From positions 372,001-436,000 of the forward strand of contig CAWGEV010000006.1 in assembly GCA_963821705.1 (NCBI GenBank): 64,000 bases of DNA, read 5' to 3'. The notes beneath the pieces were generated by a model, which worked only from the letters and a program-made list of their open reading frames with translations, was not told the DNA's origin and searched no databases. This document shows positions 15,781 to 24,675 of the stretch, one piece after another. The stretch is from DASUPK01 sp963821705. GTDB lineage: Bacteria > Actinomycetota > Thermoleophilia > Solirubrobacterales > 70-9. The position numbers were made by a program, and so were the translations under genes. Positions within the stretch are counted from its first letter, which is position 1, and each line of letters opens with the position of its first letter.

Positions 15781-16581
15781 TCACCCCGTGGTGTTGTGCA
15801 CCATCGGGTAGTAGCCGTTGGCGTGGCCGGTCGTCTTCGGGTGGTAGGTCTCCCCCACCGGGTTGGAGAGCCCGTTGATCCACTCGGTCGACGATCCGCT
15901 GCCGCCGTCGCAGACGGCGTGGCCGATGAACGGAGGGATCACGTCGCGGAACAGGAAGTTCGCTCCCGCCCGCGTCGCCGCCGCGCTGATCACGTTCTTC
16001 AGCATGTCGGCCGTCCGGTTGAGCCGCGTCTCCTCGTGAGAGCTGAACCAGGTGAACGCGTTGCAGTCCGTGCCGTTGAAGAGGCGCGGATAGTCGAGTG
16101 GGATCACCTTCGCGTCGGGCGCCCTCGACTTGATGGTGTTGTTCACCTGATCGAGCCGCCCCGGCAGGGTGTTCTGGATGAACGCCCGGGCGTTGTCGAT
16201 CGCGCCGTCGCAATCGGACGCCCACGACGGCTCCGCACACGTCGTGATCACGCTGGAGAAACCAGCGTCGTTGCCACCGATCGTGTACGTGACCCAATTG
16301 GTGTCAGACGTCACGCTCGAGACCTGGCTCGAGAGCAGGCTGCTGGTCGTGGCCCCACTGCACGCCGCGTGCACGAACGTCCAGCCGGGGTGGGCGTTGT
16401 GCAGCAGGTTCGGATAGGCGTGGACCGACTTCTGACAGTTGCTCTCGTAGTAGGTCCGCGTCCCGGTGCCGGACGAATACGAATCGCCCAGCGCGACGTA
16501 CTTGGTCGCCCGTGCGGGCGCGACGACGACGAAGCAGGCCGCGATCACGCAGAGGACTGCGAGAGAACCCCTGAACTTCAT
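15781..16581 (-). CDS. Secreted SGNH/GDSL hydrolase
   Basis: 266 residues with signal peptide FRGSLAVLCVIAACFVVVAPARA. Block I is ALGDSYSSGTG (nucleophile Ser), block III is YTIGGNDAGF, and the catalytic Asp/His are in YHPKTTGHANGY near the C-terminus. It resembles secreted actinobacterial lipases/esterases of the SGNH family. Several Cys pairs suggest disulfides. GGAGG lies 10 nt before the ATG. It follows the arylsulfotransferase gene on the same strand after 154 nt, which contain no clear promoter box. Confidence 0.87.
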   Translation of the reverse strand: MKFRGSLAVLCVIAACFVVVAPARATKYVALGDSYSSGTGTRTYYESNCQKSVHAYPNLLHNAHPGWTFVHAACSGATTSSLLSSQVSSVTSDTNWVTYTIGGNDAGFSSVITTCAEPSWASDCDGAIDNARAFIQNTLPGRLDQVNNTIKSRAPDAKVIPLDYPRLFNGTDCNAFTWFSSHEETRLNRTADMLKNVISAAATRAGANFLFRDVIPPFIGHAVCDGGSGSSTEWINGLSNPVGETYHPKTTGHANGYYPMVHNTTG

Positions 16582-16735
16582 GTTTCCTCTCCTCCCCGAG
16601 AGAGTTGATGGACGGTGAGAAGCTAACGCCGCCGACCGTCACCTGATCGTGCCTAATCGGCCAGAACGCGCACGCGGGCGATCGTGAAGAGGAACTGGTG
16701 GTGGACGTCGCGGCCGAAGCCGGGCGCCCCGCCGC

Positions 16736-18574
16736 TCAGGACGCCGGGACCGCGGCGGAGCGGCCGATCACCCGCCCCTTCGAGTCGAGAGCGCGGACCG
16801 CGAAGTAGGTCGCCGTGCTCGCCAGGCCTACCTGGGTCTCGAAGCCCTGCGTGCGGACCGTCGCGACGCGCCGCAGCGAGGACGGGCTCGAGCCGGCCAG
16901 CACCCGCCACTTGGCCACGTCAGTGGCGCCGTTCCAGCTTGCGAACACGTTCACCGATGAGCCGGATCGCTGGGCGACCGCCGCCGGGGGGGTCTTCGGC
17001 GTCGCCGTCCAGGGGAACCGGTAGGTCCGGTAGGTGCCGTCGTCCTGGGGCAGGCTGCCATCGAGGAGCAGCTTGCCTCGCGAGGAGAACTCGGAGAAGA
17101 ACGGCTCGGACCCGAAGCCGACGAAGACGTTGCCGCCCGGCAGCCGCTGCAGGCTTCCCTCGCTCTGTGCGGAGGTGGTGCTGGAGCGGGCGAACTGCCG
17201 CACCATCGTGGCCTTGTGGCGGCGGAAGTTGAGCTGCAGGATCAGTCCGCGCGAGTACGGCTCGAACATCGGCGGTCCGGCCCCGTCGTCGAACATGCTG
17301 ATCCGTCCGTTGCTCAGCATGCGCGCGTCGTGCTGGAGGTTGAAGAGCGCTCCCCGGCCGAACCGGAAGTCGGTTCCCTTGCCGCCCAGCGTCCACAGGA
17401 TTCGGCCGGTGGCCCTGTCGACCTTGTAGATCGCCGAGGTGTCCCGCGCGGAGATCAGGACCTTGTCCTTCTTCAGGGCCTGGATCGCGTTGATGTGGAA
17501 GGCGTCGTAGGAGGCGCTGTTCTGCGGGGTCGCCTGAGAGGTCTCCAGCGGGATGTGGCCGTAGGAGTGCCACTCCCAGACGACCAGGCCGGTCTTGATG
17601 TCGACCTCCTGGACGATCGAGTCGAGCAGGGGCGAGAGCGTCCCGTCCGGCGTTCCCGGCAGGTGGACCCTGATCGGCGAGTAGACCGTGAAGAGCGCGT
17701 CGCCGTCCCCGGTGAGCTCGAACTCATGCAGGTCCATCGGATAGCCGTTGCCGGCGTGCACGACCTTGACGACGTTGTAGGAGTGATTGGCGATCACTCC
17801 GCCACCGACGCCGAACGCCGCAGGAGTGACCGTCCCCTGCCACCAGGTCAGCATCTGGCGGCCCCTGTACTTCTGCATGCGCAGGTTCGCGGCGACCTCG
17901 GGAGGCTGCAGCTGGCGGAACCAGATCAGGCGCCCCGAGCCGTCGAAGATCATCGGGCCGCCCGGGCCCACGGGCTTGATGGTCACGGTGTTGTTGCTCT
18001 CGGGGTGGACGACCGGAGAGGGAAGCGGGGTCATCAGCACGTCGCCGTGACCCTTCGCGTGCCTCGAGCTCTTGCCCATGGTGATCTTCGGCGGGATCAG
18101 GCCGGGCTCGGTGACGAAGTGCTGGAGCTTGTCCGGCTGGGTCGAGGTGAGGTTGAGCGGCGGCTGCGGCGTACCGAGCGTGGCGACCGTGAACCCGAAC
18201 CGGATCGGCTTTCGCCCCTTGACCCGGACCTCGACGGAGACCCGCTCGCCCTGCGTGAGCGCCTGGTCGAGCACGAAGCTGGCACCCCTGTGGCGGGAGT
18301 AGGACAGCAGCCGGCCGGTGTGGACACCGGACCGATCACCGGTGACGCTCACCGAGCGGATCTGGCTACGAGGGTCGCCGAGGATGCTGATCTGGGTCTG
18401 CGGGGAGGCGTCCGGTGTATTCGGCGCCGGCGAGATCGTCAGCCGGCCGCCGGTGGACGCGGCGACCGATCCCGCCGGGGCGAGCAGCCCCGCCGCGATC
18501 GCCACCGCCGCCACTCCAGACAGAAGGCCCAGTCGCCCGAGCGCCCCTCTACGCAAGATCCCCTCCGAAGCCAT
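16736..18574 (-). CDS. Secreted arylsulfotransferase family protein (ASST_2-like)
   Basis: 612 residues from the Met at 18574 (ASEGILRRGALGRLG, then a signal helix). The start lies inside a long inverted repeat shared with the divergent TetR gene. The middle is a six-bladed propeller-like arylsulfotransferase domain: HPESNNTVTIKPVGPGGPMI, ANHSYNVVKVVHAGNGYPMD, SYDAFHINAIQALKKDKVLI and LFNLQHDARMLSNGRISMFD hold the conserved His residues expected of ASST enzymes. A short Fn3-like domain ends the protein. PAPS-independent ASSTs move sulfate between phenols, but many homologues are uncharacterised. Probably regulated by the divergent TetR protein. Confidence 0.82.
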   Translation of the reverse strand: MASEGILRRGALGRLGLLSGVAAVAIAAGLLAPAGSVAASTGGRLTISPAPNTPDASPQTQISILGDPRSQIRSVSVTGDRSGVHTGRLLSYSRHRGASFVLDQALTQGERVSVEVRVKGRKPIRFGFTVATLGTPQPPLNLTSTQPDKLQHFVTEPGLIPPKITMGKSSRHAKGHGDVLMTPLPSPVVHPESNNTVTIKPVGPGGPMIFDGSGRLIWFRQLQPPEVAANLRMQKYRGRQMLTWWQGTVTPAAFGVGGGVIANHSYNVVKVVHAGNGYPMDLHEFELTGDGDALFTVYSPIRVHLPGTPDGTLSPLLDSIVQEVDIKTGLVVWEWHSYGHIPLETSQATPQNSASYDAFHINAIQALKKDKVLISARDTSAIYKVDRATGRILWTLGGKGTDFRFGRGALFNLQHDARMLSNGRISMFDDGAGPPMFEPYSRGLILQLNFRRHKATMVRQFARSSTTSAQSEGSLQRLPGGNVFVGFGSEPFFSEFSSRGKLLLDGSLPQDDGTYRTYRFPWTATPKTPPAAVAQRSGSSVNVFASWNGATDVAKWRVLAGSSPSSLRRVATVRTQGFETQVGLASTATYFAVRALDSKGRVIGRSAAVPAS

Positions 18575-18619
18575 ATGGAGTATCGATTCGGCCGTTACTA
18601 TATTCAATATGGCTTCGAA
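18564..18619. promoter_or_regulatory. Long inverted repeat spanning both start codons (TetR operator)
   Basis: The arms 18564-18583 and 18600-18619 are 20 nt each and match at 17 of 20 positions when one is reverse-complemented. Each arm contains CGAAGCCATAT and includes the ATGGCTTC start of one of the two divergent genes (arylsulfotransferase and TetR). TACTAT/TATATT-like -10 boxes lie inside. A repressor bound here would cover both promoters and both start codons. Confidence 0.65.
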
Positions 18620-19295
18620 GGTGGCAACCCCGACCGTCGAGAAGGGGCTCGTCGGCTACGGGGACGGTGACGGCAAGAAGGACGCGGCACGCCTGCCGGT
18701 GCCGCCCACGCAGGAGCGCGGCGTGGACAAGCGCGACCGCCTCTACCAGGCCGCGATCTCGCGCTACGAGTCCGACGGGGTCGCCAAGACCCGCGTCAAC
18801 GACGTGATCGCCGACGCCGAGGTCAGCTGGGCGACCTTCTTCCGCTACTTCCCACGCAAGGAGGACGTCCTGATCGAGCACGCGGCCCGGCACTACCGCG
18901 AACGCGTGCGGAGGGTCGCCGAGGAAGGCTTCGCGAACCACAGCCTCAGCGTGCGCGATGTCGCCGAGCGCGCCTTCTCGGCGCTGCTCGAGCCGGCCGA
19001 GGTGTCGGCCCACCTGCACAACGCCGCGGTCCTCGAGGTCTTCGCCTACCCCGCCCGGTTCGCGGCGCTGGTCGACGAGGGCCATCCCGCCCCCATGGTC
19101 GGCCTCACTGCCGAGCTCCTCACGGAGGCCCAACAGCGCGGTGAGCTGCGGCCCGGCATCGACCCGAACGCGGCCGCGATCACCGTGGTCGCCGGCGCCC
19201 TGCTGCCGGGCGCACAGGCGGCGGCCGCCGGCCTCGATCCGAAGCCGCCGGTCGCCGCTGCGCTCGAGCTTCTCTGGGAAGGCCTCGCTACTTAG
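18609..19295 (+). CDS. TetR-family transcriptional regulator
   Basis: 228 residues starting MASKVATPTVEKG. After a 35-residue flexible arm comes a TetR HTH: RDRLYQAAISRYESDGVAKT then VNDVIADAEVSWATFFRYFPRKEDVL. The C-terminal ligand domain is helical (AFSALLEPAEVSAHLHNAAV). It is divergent from the arylsulfotransferase and likely represses it and itself through the inverted repeat that includes its own start codon. The stop overlaps the stop of the convergent peroxiredoxin gene by 8 nt. Ligand unknown. Confidence 0.88.
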   Translation: MASKVATPTVEKGLVGYGDGDGKKDAARLPVPPTQERGVDKRDRLYQAAISRYESDGVAKTRVNDVIADAEVSWATFFRYFPRKEDVLIEHAARHYRERVRRVAEEGFANHSLSVRDVAERAFSALLEPAEVSAHLHNAAVLEVFAYPARFAALVDEGHPAPMVGLTAELLTEAQQRGELRPGIDPNAAAITVVAGALLPGAQAAAAGLDPKPPVAAALELLWEGLAT

Positions 19296-19944
19296 GCTGC
19301 GGAACGATGCGGATGTAGGGCTTCGGCGATTCCCATTCGCCGAACTTCTCCTTCGCCTCGTCATCCGAGACGGAGCCGGCGATGATCACGTCCTCGCCCT
19401 GCTTCCAGTTGACCGGGGTCGCGACCTTGTGCTTCGCGGTCAGCTGCAGCGAGTCGATCACCCGCAGCACCTCGTCGAAGTTCCGGCCGGTGGTCATCGG
19501 GTAGACCAGGATCAGCTTGATCTTCTTGTCCGGTCCGATCACGAAGACGTTCCGGACGGTCTGGTTGTCCGCCGGCGTGCGATCGGCCGGGTCGCCCTCG
19601 ACGTCCGCCGGGAGCATGTCGTAGAGCTTCGATACCTTGTAGTCGGAGTCCGCGATGATCGGAAAGTTGGGCGCCGTGCCCTGCGTCTCCTCGATGTCCT
19701 TCGCCCACTCGGTGTGTTTGTCGCTCGGGTCGACCGAGAGCCCGATGAGCTTGACGCCGCGCTTGTCGAACTCCGGCTTGGCGTTGGCCATGTAGCCGAG
19801 CTCGGTCGTGCAGACGGGCGTGAAGTCCTTGGGGTGCGAAAAGAGCACCGCCCAGTCGTCGCCGATCCAGTCGTGGAACTTGATCTTCCCCTCTGTGGTC
19901 TCCGCCTCGAAATCCGGAGCGGTGTCACCAAGCTTCAATGCCAT
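19288..19944 (-). CDS. 1-Cys peroxiredoxin (Prx6-like)
   Basis: 218 residues. The peroxidatic Cys is in HPKDFTPVCTTELGYM. The long C-terminal domain (NWKQGEDVIIAGSVSDDEA) is typical of 1-Cys Prx6-type enzymes, and ASLSVD-like GLSVDPSDKHTEWAKDI is conserved. No resolving Cys is visible, so it depends on an external thiol. It reduces H2O2 and alkyl or lipid hydroperoxides in the cytoplasm. GAGGAG lies upstream of the ATG. It converges with the TetR gene. Confidence 0.93.
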   Translation of the reverse strand: MALKLGDTAPDFEAETTEGKIKFHDWIGDDWAVLFSHPKDFTPVCTTELGYMANAKPEFDKRGVKLIGLSVDPSDKHTEWAKDIEETQGTAPNFPIIADSDYKVSKLYDMLPADVEGDPADRTPADNQTVRNVFVIGPDKKIKLILVYPMTTGRNFDEVLRVIDSLQLTAKHKVATPVNWKQGEDVIIAGSVSDDEAKEKFGEWESPKPYIRIVPQPK

Positions 19945-20028
19945 TTGGCCTCATCTCCTCTGTTCGTCGATACCCCTTAAAGCATATCCTGATTAGGTGT
20001 TTTCTCCGGCGCGCCTCCTCGTGGGCCC

Positions 20029-20628
20029 ATGAGCTCACGGATCGACCAGCTCACCATCGGGGCGGACCCGGGGAGCTGGAGGGGCAGCGGGTTCAACGCC
20101 GGCGAGGACGGGATGCGAGCAGGATCCGTCGCCATCGACTTCGCCTCGGGCGAGGGGATCCTGGGATGGCGAATCGACGGCGCCGCAGAGGAGATCGACG
20201 GTCTGCCGGTCGCGACGGCCGCGGAGGTCGGCCGAGGCGACACCGCGCATCCGAACGGCGTCACCCACATCGACCACCTCGTCGTCTTCACACCGGACCT
20301 CGAGCGGACCACCGGCGCCCTCGAGGAGATCGGCGTCGAGCGCCGCCGGGTCCGCGAGATGGAGACCGGCGAAGGGCCCATGCGCCAGGGCTTCTTCCGG
20401 CTCGGCGAGGTGATCCTCGAGGTGGTCGAGCACTCGAACGTGGAGGCCGGCCCGGCCCGGTTCTGGGGGATCACCTTCGCGGTCGCGGACCTGGAATCTG
20501 CCGCCGAGCTGCTCGGGGATCGACTCGGCTCCATCCGTGACGCCGTCCAGCCCGGTCGGCGCATCGCGACCGTCCGCCGCGAGGCGGAGCTGGGGCTGCC
20601 GGTGGCCCTGATCAGCGCGCCGGCCTGA
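20029..20628 (+). CDS. VOC (glyoxalase/bleomycin-resistance) superfamily protein
   Basis: 199 residues starting SSRIDQLTIGADPGSWRG. After an N-terminal beta half, the VOC core begins GVTHIDHLVVFTPDLERTTG (metal-type His) and continues with FRLGEVILEVVEHSNVEAG (Glu ligand) and FWGITFAVADLESAAELLGD. One full betaalphabetabetabeta pair and a degenerate second are present. The reaction is unknown. It overlaps the convergent small membrane gene by 17 nt. Confidence 0.78.
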   Translation: MSSRIDQLTIGADPGSWRGSGFNAGEDGMRAGSVAIDFASGEGILGWRIDGAAEEIDGLPVATAAEVGRGDTAHPNGVTHIDHLVVFTPDLERTTGALEEIGVERRRVREMETGEGPMRQGFFRLGEVILEVVEHSNVEAGPARFWGITFAVADLESAAELLGDRLGSIRDAVQPGRRIATVRREAELGLPVALISAPA

Positions 20629-20860
20629 CCGGCGGGCGGCGCCTGAAGCGCAACCCGGTGCGTTCACCCAGGAGCCAGACCACGCCGATGAGCAGGAGCG
20701 GGATGCCGACGGAGGCGACGATCCCCAGCCCCGGCTCGAGCACGAGCAGGACGAAGAGGGCAATCCCGAGGCCGACGAGCAGATCGTTCAAAGCGGCCCT
20801 CCGGGCTCGCCTCCGCCGATCCGACTCGCGCCTTCGGGCCGTGCGTTCCATCGTGCTCAT
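20612..20860 (-). CDS. Small two-helix membrane protein
   Basis: 82 residues. A very basic N-terminus (TARRRESDRRRRARRAAL) is followed by two hydrophobic helices, DLLVGLGIALFVLLVLEPGL and GIVASVGIPLLLIGVVWLL, then a basic tail. Topology would keep both ends in the cytoplasm. No family recognised. It overlaps the 3' end of the VOC gene. Confidence 0.55.
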   Translation of the reverse strand: MSTMERTARRRESDRRRRARRAALNDLLVGLGIALFVLLVLEPGLGIVASVGIPLLLIGVVWLLGERTGLRFRRRPPVRPAR

Positions 20861-20935
20861 CGCACTCAGAGGTTAGATCCGAATCCGGGCCCCGCCGGGC
20901 TCCTAAGCCACTTCTAACCGGCCTCTTAGATGCCC

Positions 20936-22102
20936 ATGAGTGCGCGGCGGTTCCCTGCTTGGACGATGCATTCCGTTCGGGAAGCCGTGAGCGGCCCCGG
21001 CGCCATCCGCACGCCGGCGATGCCGCCCTGGCGGCGCATTCGGCGGATCGCGCTGTTCGCGGTCCTCATCGCACTGATTCCCGCCTCGATCTCGTACGTC
21101 AGGGCGATCACCGGGACCTACAACGTCAGCCGGACCATCGAGAGCGTCGAATGGCTGAGGAGCCACGGCGCCAACGGGATCGTCTCGCAGATCGAGGACT
21201 GGTACTACACGCTGACGGCGCCGGCCAAGGGCGGCCCCACCCTGGCCAGCCTCCCCCACGCCGGGATCACCGGACGGCCGGCCGTCCAGCATCCCCCTGA
21301 CATCAAGCCCGTCATCCGGCCGGCTCTGCCGGGCGAGGGCGTCTGGCGCCCGACCTCGCGCGACGCCGCGCTGCGGGGCGCGGTCTTCGTCGCCACCTTC
21401 CGAAGCGAGGCGGCCTACCCGCGGCTGGTCGCCGGGGTGGCATGGATCAACACCAGCCGGACCCGCATCGCCTACGTGCCGGGTCGCCAGGAGCCACCGT
21501 CCATTCCCAACCGTGGGCCGTCGGAGGTCCCGCCAGGCCTCCGCGGCCACCTCGCCGCCACCTTCAACGGCGGCTTCCCGCTCGCGACGTCGAACGGCGG
21601 CCTGATCGCCCAGGGCCGCACGATCGCCCCAATGGTCAACGGAGCCGGAACCCTCGTCGAGTACCGCGACGGCCGGGTGAACGTGATCCCCTGGCACGGC
21701 GGGCCGAACGGCCCGTCCGGGGTCGTCTTCGCGAAGCAGAACCTGCCCCTGATCATCGACCATGGGCAGCTCAACCCGAACCTGAGCGACGGTCCCGAGT
21801 GGGGCGCGACCTTGGGGAACGCGATTCGCGTCTGGCGCTCGGGGGTGGGGGTCGACCGGAACGGCAACCTGATCTACGCCGCGGCCGACACCCAGACCGT
21901 GGGCACCCTCGCCAGGATCCTGCAGCGGGCGGGCGCCGTCCGAGCCCTCGAGCTCGACATCAACCAGGACTGGACCAGCTTCATCACGTACAAGCACCCC
22001 CACGCCGGTGGCGCCGCGAACCTGCTGCCGGACATGATCCGCTCGCCGCTTCGGTACCTGACGCCCGACGACCGCGACTTCTTCGCGGTCTACGCGAGAT
22101 AG
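20936..22102 (+). CDS. Phosphodiester glycosidase family protein (NAGPA/DUF2233-like), membrane-anchored
   Basis: About 388 residues: a cytoplasmic stub, one helix (IALFAVLIALIPASISYV), then an exported domain. Family landmarks are RLVAGVAWINTSRTRIAYVP, AATFNGGFPLATSNGGLIAQ, GVGVDRNGNLIYAAADTQTV and ALELDINQDWTSFITY. NAGPA-like domains remove sugar phosphodiester caps, as in the mammalian uncovering enzyme and bacterial exopolysaccharide loci. The ATG at 20936 is preferred over 20930 because TTAGAT (20926-20931) overlaps the earlier codon. A secreted hypothetical gene follows at 28 nt. Confidence 0.78.
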   Translation: MSARRFPAWTMHSVREAVSGPGAIRTPAMPPWRRIRRIALFAVLIALIPASISYVRAITGTYNVSRTIESVEWLRSHGANGIVSQIEDWYYTLTAPAKGGPTLASLPHAGITGRPAVQHPPDIKPVIRPALPGEGVWRPTSRDAALRGAVFVATFRSEAAYPRLVAGVAWINTSRTRIAYVPGRQEPPSIPNRGPSEVPPGLRGHLAATFNGGFPLATSNGGLIAQGRTIAPMVNGAGTLVEYRDGRVNVIPWHGGPNGPSGVVFAKQNLPLIIDHGQLNPNLSDGPEWGATLGNAIRVWRSGVGVDRNGNLIYAAADTQTVGTLARILQRAGAVRALELDINQDWTSFITYKHPHAGGAANLLPDMIRSPLRYLTPDDRDFFAVYAR

Positions 22103-22118
22103 CCCGGCGCTCCTCTGT

Positions 22119-22124
22119 GACAAT
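22119..22124 (+). promoter_or_regulatory. -10 element GACAAT for the secreted protein gene at 22131
   Basis: TGACAAT is followed by CGGCCG and then ATG, reproducing the 6-nt leaderless spacing. The same CGGCCG-ATG junction occurs at the WS/DGAT start. Confidence 0.45.
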
Positions 22125-22130
22125 CGGCCG

Positions 22131-22970
22131 ATGAGCCCGTTCAGGGCGCGAGCCTTGACGTCACCGGCGTGGGCTCTGCTCGCGTCGACCCTGGTGGCGA
22201 TCACGCTGCTCGTCGAGTCCGCCGGAACGGCCTGGGCCACCGGTCCGAGCGTCCTCGTCGTCGAGGCGATGTGCAACCCGGGCCTGCCGGCCACCGCCCT
22301 GACGGATCAGATCCGCGGCCAGTCGGGGGCGCCGGTCGGGGTGTTCGACGGCCGTACCGGGACCGTGAGCCTCGCGCAGCTGCGCTCCTACGACGTCGCC
22401 GTCGCAATGGGCGACTGCGGGTGGCTCGACCCGGCGGCGACCGGGAACCGCCTCGCGGACTTCCAGGACGAAGGAGGGGTTGTGATCGGGGCGGGCTTCG
22501 ACTGGCGGGGCGCCGCCGGCAGCGCCCTGGCCGGGCGCTGGATCTCCGGCGGCTACTCGCCGTTCGAGACCGGATCCACACCCGCGAGCGGCTACGTCAC
22601 GGTCGGCCGGCAGGAGGCGGGGAACCCGCTGCTCGCCGGCATCCCGGCCTTCCAGGACGACGAGGGCGGCGGCCCGCTCTTCGCCGGCTACCGCGATGCC
22701 GTGCAGATGGGGCCCGGAGCCGACGAGATCGCGCAGTGGGCCGACGGCACCCCCGCGATCGCGGTCAGGGGCCGCGCGGTCGGCGTCAACGCATACATCG
22801 GCGATCACTACCCCTACGCCTGGAGCGGCGGCTTCGGCACACTCGTCGTCAACGCGGGCGAGGTCCTCGGGCGGCACTCGTATCCAGCCCCGGTCCGGAG
22901 GTGCAAGAAGCACAAGAGACTGAACCCCAAGACCGGCCGCTGCGTGAAGATCAAGCGGAAGAAGCGGTAG
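22131..22970 (+). CDS. Secreted protein with class I glutamine-amidotransferase-like fold and basic tail
   Basis: 279 residues with signal peptide (ALLASTLVAITLLVESAGTAWA). The body looks like a ThuA/GATase1-type alpha/beta domain: VLVVEAMCNPGLPATALTDQ, LRSYDVAVAMGDCGWLDPAA, GVVIGAGFDWRGAAGSALAG and GVNAYIGDHYPYAWSGGFGT. No clear Cys-His-Glu triad can be assigned. The last 22 residues are strongly basic with two Cys (CKKHKRLNPKTGRC), a tail seen on wall- or polymer-binding exported proteins. Function unknown. Confidence 0.65.
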   Translation: MSPFRARALTSPAWALLASTLVAITLLVESAGTAWATGPSVLVVEAMCNPGLPATALTDQIRGQSGAPVGVFDGRTGTVSLAQLRSYDVAVAMGDCGWLDPAATGNRLADFQDEGGVVIGAGFDWRGAAGSALAGRWISGGYSPFETGSTPASGYVTVGRQEAGNPLLAGIPAFQDDEGGGPLFAGYRDAVQMGPGADEIAQWADGTPAIAVRGRAVGVNAYIGDHYPYAWSGGFGTLVVNAGEVLGRHSYPAPVRRCKKHKRLNPKTGRCVKIKRKKR

Positions 22971-22977
22971 CCGAGGG

Positions 22978-23748
22978 CTAGCCCTCGGCCAGCCCCTCGT
23001 AGTCGTCATCGGTCAGCTCGATCTCGAGCGCGCCGAGGTTCTCGCGCACGTGCTCAATCGAGAGGCTGCCCGGGATCGGCAGCATCGTCGGTGAGCGGCG
23101 GAGCAGCCACGCGAGCGCGATCTGAGCCTCGGTCGCGCCGTGGCGCTCGGCGATCCGGCTTGCCGCCCCGGGCGCGCCCCCGCGCAGCGGGAAGTACGGG
23201 ACGAAGATCAGGCCCTCGGCCGCGCAGTGGTCGACGACCTCCTCGTGCTTGCGCTCGGCGAGGCTGTAGTGGTTCTGGACCGCGGCGATCGGGACGACCT
23301 CGCGGGCCGCCCGGATCTGCTCGACTGAGACCTCGGAGATGCCCACGTGCTCGATCGCTCCGCGGTCGACGTAATCCTTGATCGCGCCGAGGCTCTCCTC
23401 GAGCGGCGTCTCCGAATGGATTCTGTGGAGGTAATACAGGGGGATGGTCTCTGTGCGCAGCCGGCCCAGGCTCTCCTCGATCTCGGCCCGCAACGTCTCC
23501 GGGCGGCCGTTCCCGCTGGGCGCGCCGCCCTTCGTCGCGACGACCGCGTTCACGCCGCCCTCGAGTGCGGCCCCGATCGTGGCCTCGCTCTCCCCGCTCG
23601 CGTAGCTGTGGGCGGTGTCGATGTGGTCGATGCCGGCCTCGGCCGCCTCACGGATGAAGGCAACGTGCTCGGGGGTGTGGGTGAGCCGGTTGGTCCCCAG
23701 CCCGATCCGGGTGAGCCGGCGGTCGCCGAGCTTGACGGTGTTCGCCAT
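22978..23748 (-). CDS. Aldo/keto reductase
   Basis: 256 residues with a complete TIM-barrel AKR signature. Catalytic Asp and Tyr are in HIDTAHSYASGESEATIG, Lys in AVVATKGGAPSG and His in PLYYLHRIHSETPLEESL. The NADPH-binding end is PIPGSLSIEHVRENLGALEI. The start at MANTVKLGDRR (23748) is the usual family N-terminus; 23766 is an alternative. It lies 33 nt after the DUF899 gene on the same strand. Substrate unknown. Confidence 0.9.
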   Translation of the reverse strand: MANTVKLGDRRLTRIGLGTNRLTHTPEHVAFIREAAEAGIDHIDTAHSYASGESEATIGAALEGGVNAVVATKGGAPSGNGRPETLRAEIEESLGRLRTETIPLYYLHRIHSETPLEESLGAIKDYVDRGAIEHVGISEVSVEQIRAAREVVPIAAVQNHYSLAERKHEEVVDHCAAEGLIFVPYFPLRGGAPGAASRIAERHGATEAQIALAWLLRRSPTMLPIPGSLSIEHVRENLGALEIELTDDDYEGLAEG

Positions 23749-23781
23749 CGGCAAGGCATACCCCATTGACCGCCTTGGCAG

Positions 23782-24519
23782 TCAGTCGGGGTATTCGTCC
23801 TTGCGCCAGGCCCGGGGCTCCTCCGGCGGCTCCTTCGGCGTCCGGTTCATCAGGAACGAGTGGTACGGCGCCACGAACGGGTCCGGCGCCATCACCGTGT
23901 AGGTGTGGAAGACGGTGCCGTCGTCTCGGGCGAAGGCGATCCAGCCCGGGCCCTCGCGCAGGCCGTCCTTGAGATCCGCCCCGATCTGCTCCGACCATTC
24001 GCCGAGCCACCCGGGTGGGTTGTCGATCATCTCCTTGACCTGGGGGACCCGCTCGGCCTGCTCCTCGGTCATCGCCAGCCCGAAGTCGAAGGGGAACTCG
24101 GTCTGGTAGGTCGAGACCCAGGGGAACTCCCAGCCCATCCGCTCCTTGTAGGCGACGAGCTTGTCGATCGGGGCGCGGGAGAAGCACATCAGCGTCACGT
24201 CGCGGTGGTTCAGGTGGACGACGGCCCCGCTCAGCTCGTCCGCCAGGTTCGTGCATCCCGGACAGGCCCCGAGCGTGTAGTCGGGCCCGTACATGATGTT
24301 GTAGGCGAGGAGCTGCGAGCGGCCGTCGAAGAGCTCGGCGAGCGTCTTCCTGCCGTCCTCGGTGTCGAACTCATACTCCTTCTCAACCGGCACCCAGGGG
24401 AGCTCCCGCCGCTTCCTCGTGATCTCCTGCCCTCGCTCCGCCTGCTCGGTCTCGAGCTTCGCCAGCTCGGCCCTGGCCGCCTTCCACTCCTCGCGGGTTC
24501 CGGTCTTGTGCTCAGGCAT
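23782..24519 (-). CDS. DUF899 (thioredoxin-like) family protein
   Basis: 245 residues. The N-terminal helix is AEHKTG-like with many Lys/Glu, followed by YEFDTEDGRKTLAELFDGRS and the thioredoxin-fold segment LLAYNIMYGPDYTLGACPGC with a CPGC redox-type motif. PFVAPYHSFLMNRTPKEPPE near the end is typical of the family. Reaction unproven. AGGAGG lies 6 nt before the ATG. It heads a two-gene unit with the aldo/keto reductase. Confidence 0.87.
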   Translation of the reverse strand: MPEHKTGTREEWKAARAELAKLETEQAERGQEITRKRRELPWVPVEKEYEFDTEDGRKTLAELFDGRSQLLAYNIMYGPDYTLGACPGCTNLADELSGAVVHLNHRDVTLMCFSRAPIDKLVAYKERMGWEFPWVSTYQTEFPFDFGLAMTEEQAERVPQVKEMIDNPPGWLGEWSEQIGADLKDGLREGPGWIAFARDDGTVFHTYTVMAPDPFVAPYHSFLMNRTPKEPPEEPRAWRKDEYPD

Positions 24520-24675
24520 CTCGCTTCCTCCTGGATCGGGACATATCAGTTGAGACCCGGGGCAGCGAGGAAACTCATCGTACGAGGATGCACAACTGGG
24601 TCGCTGGAGCCCTGCCGAGCCACCACCCTAGGGAAGAGCGAACTTGCCGCGATTAGGGGACACTGCCTCAACCCT

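Noticed and set aside
17216..18670. 484-codon plus-strand frame opposite the arylsulfotransferase
   Set aside because: No domain-like sequence; the minus strand has a signal peptide and conserved propeller motifs, and the frame crosses the divergent promoter.
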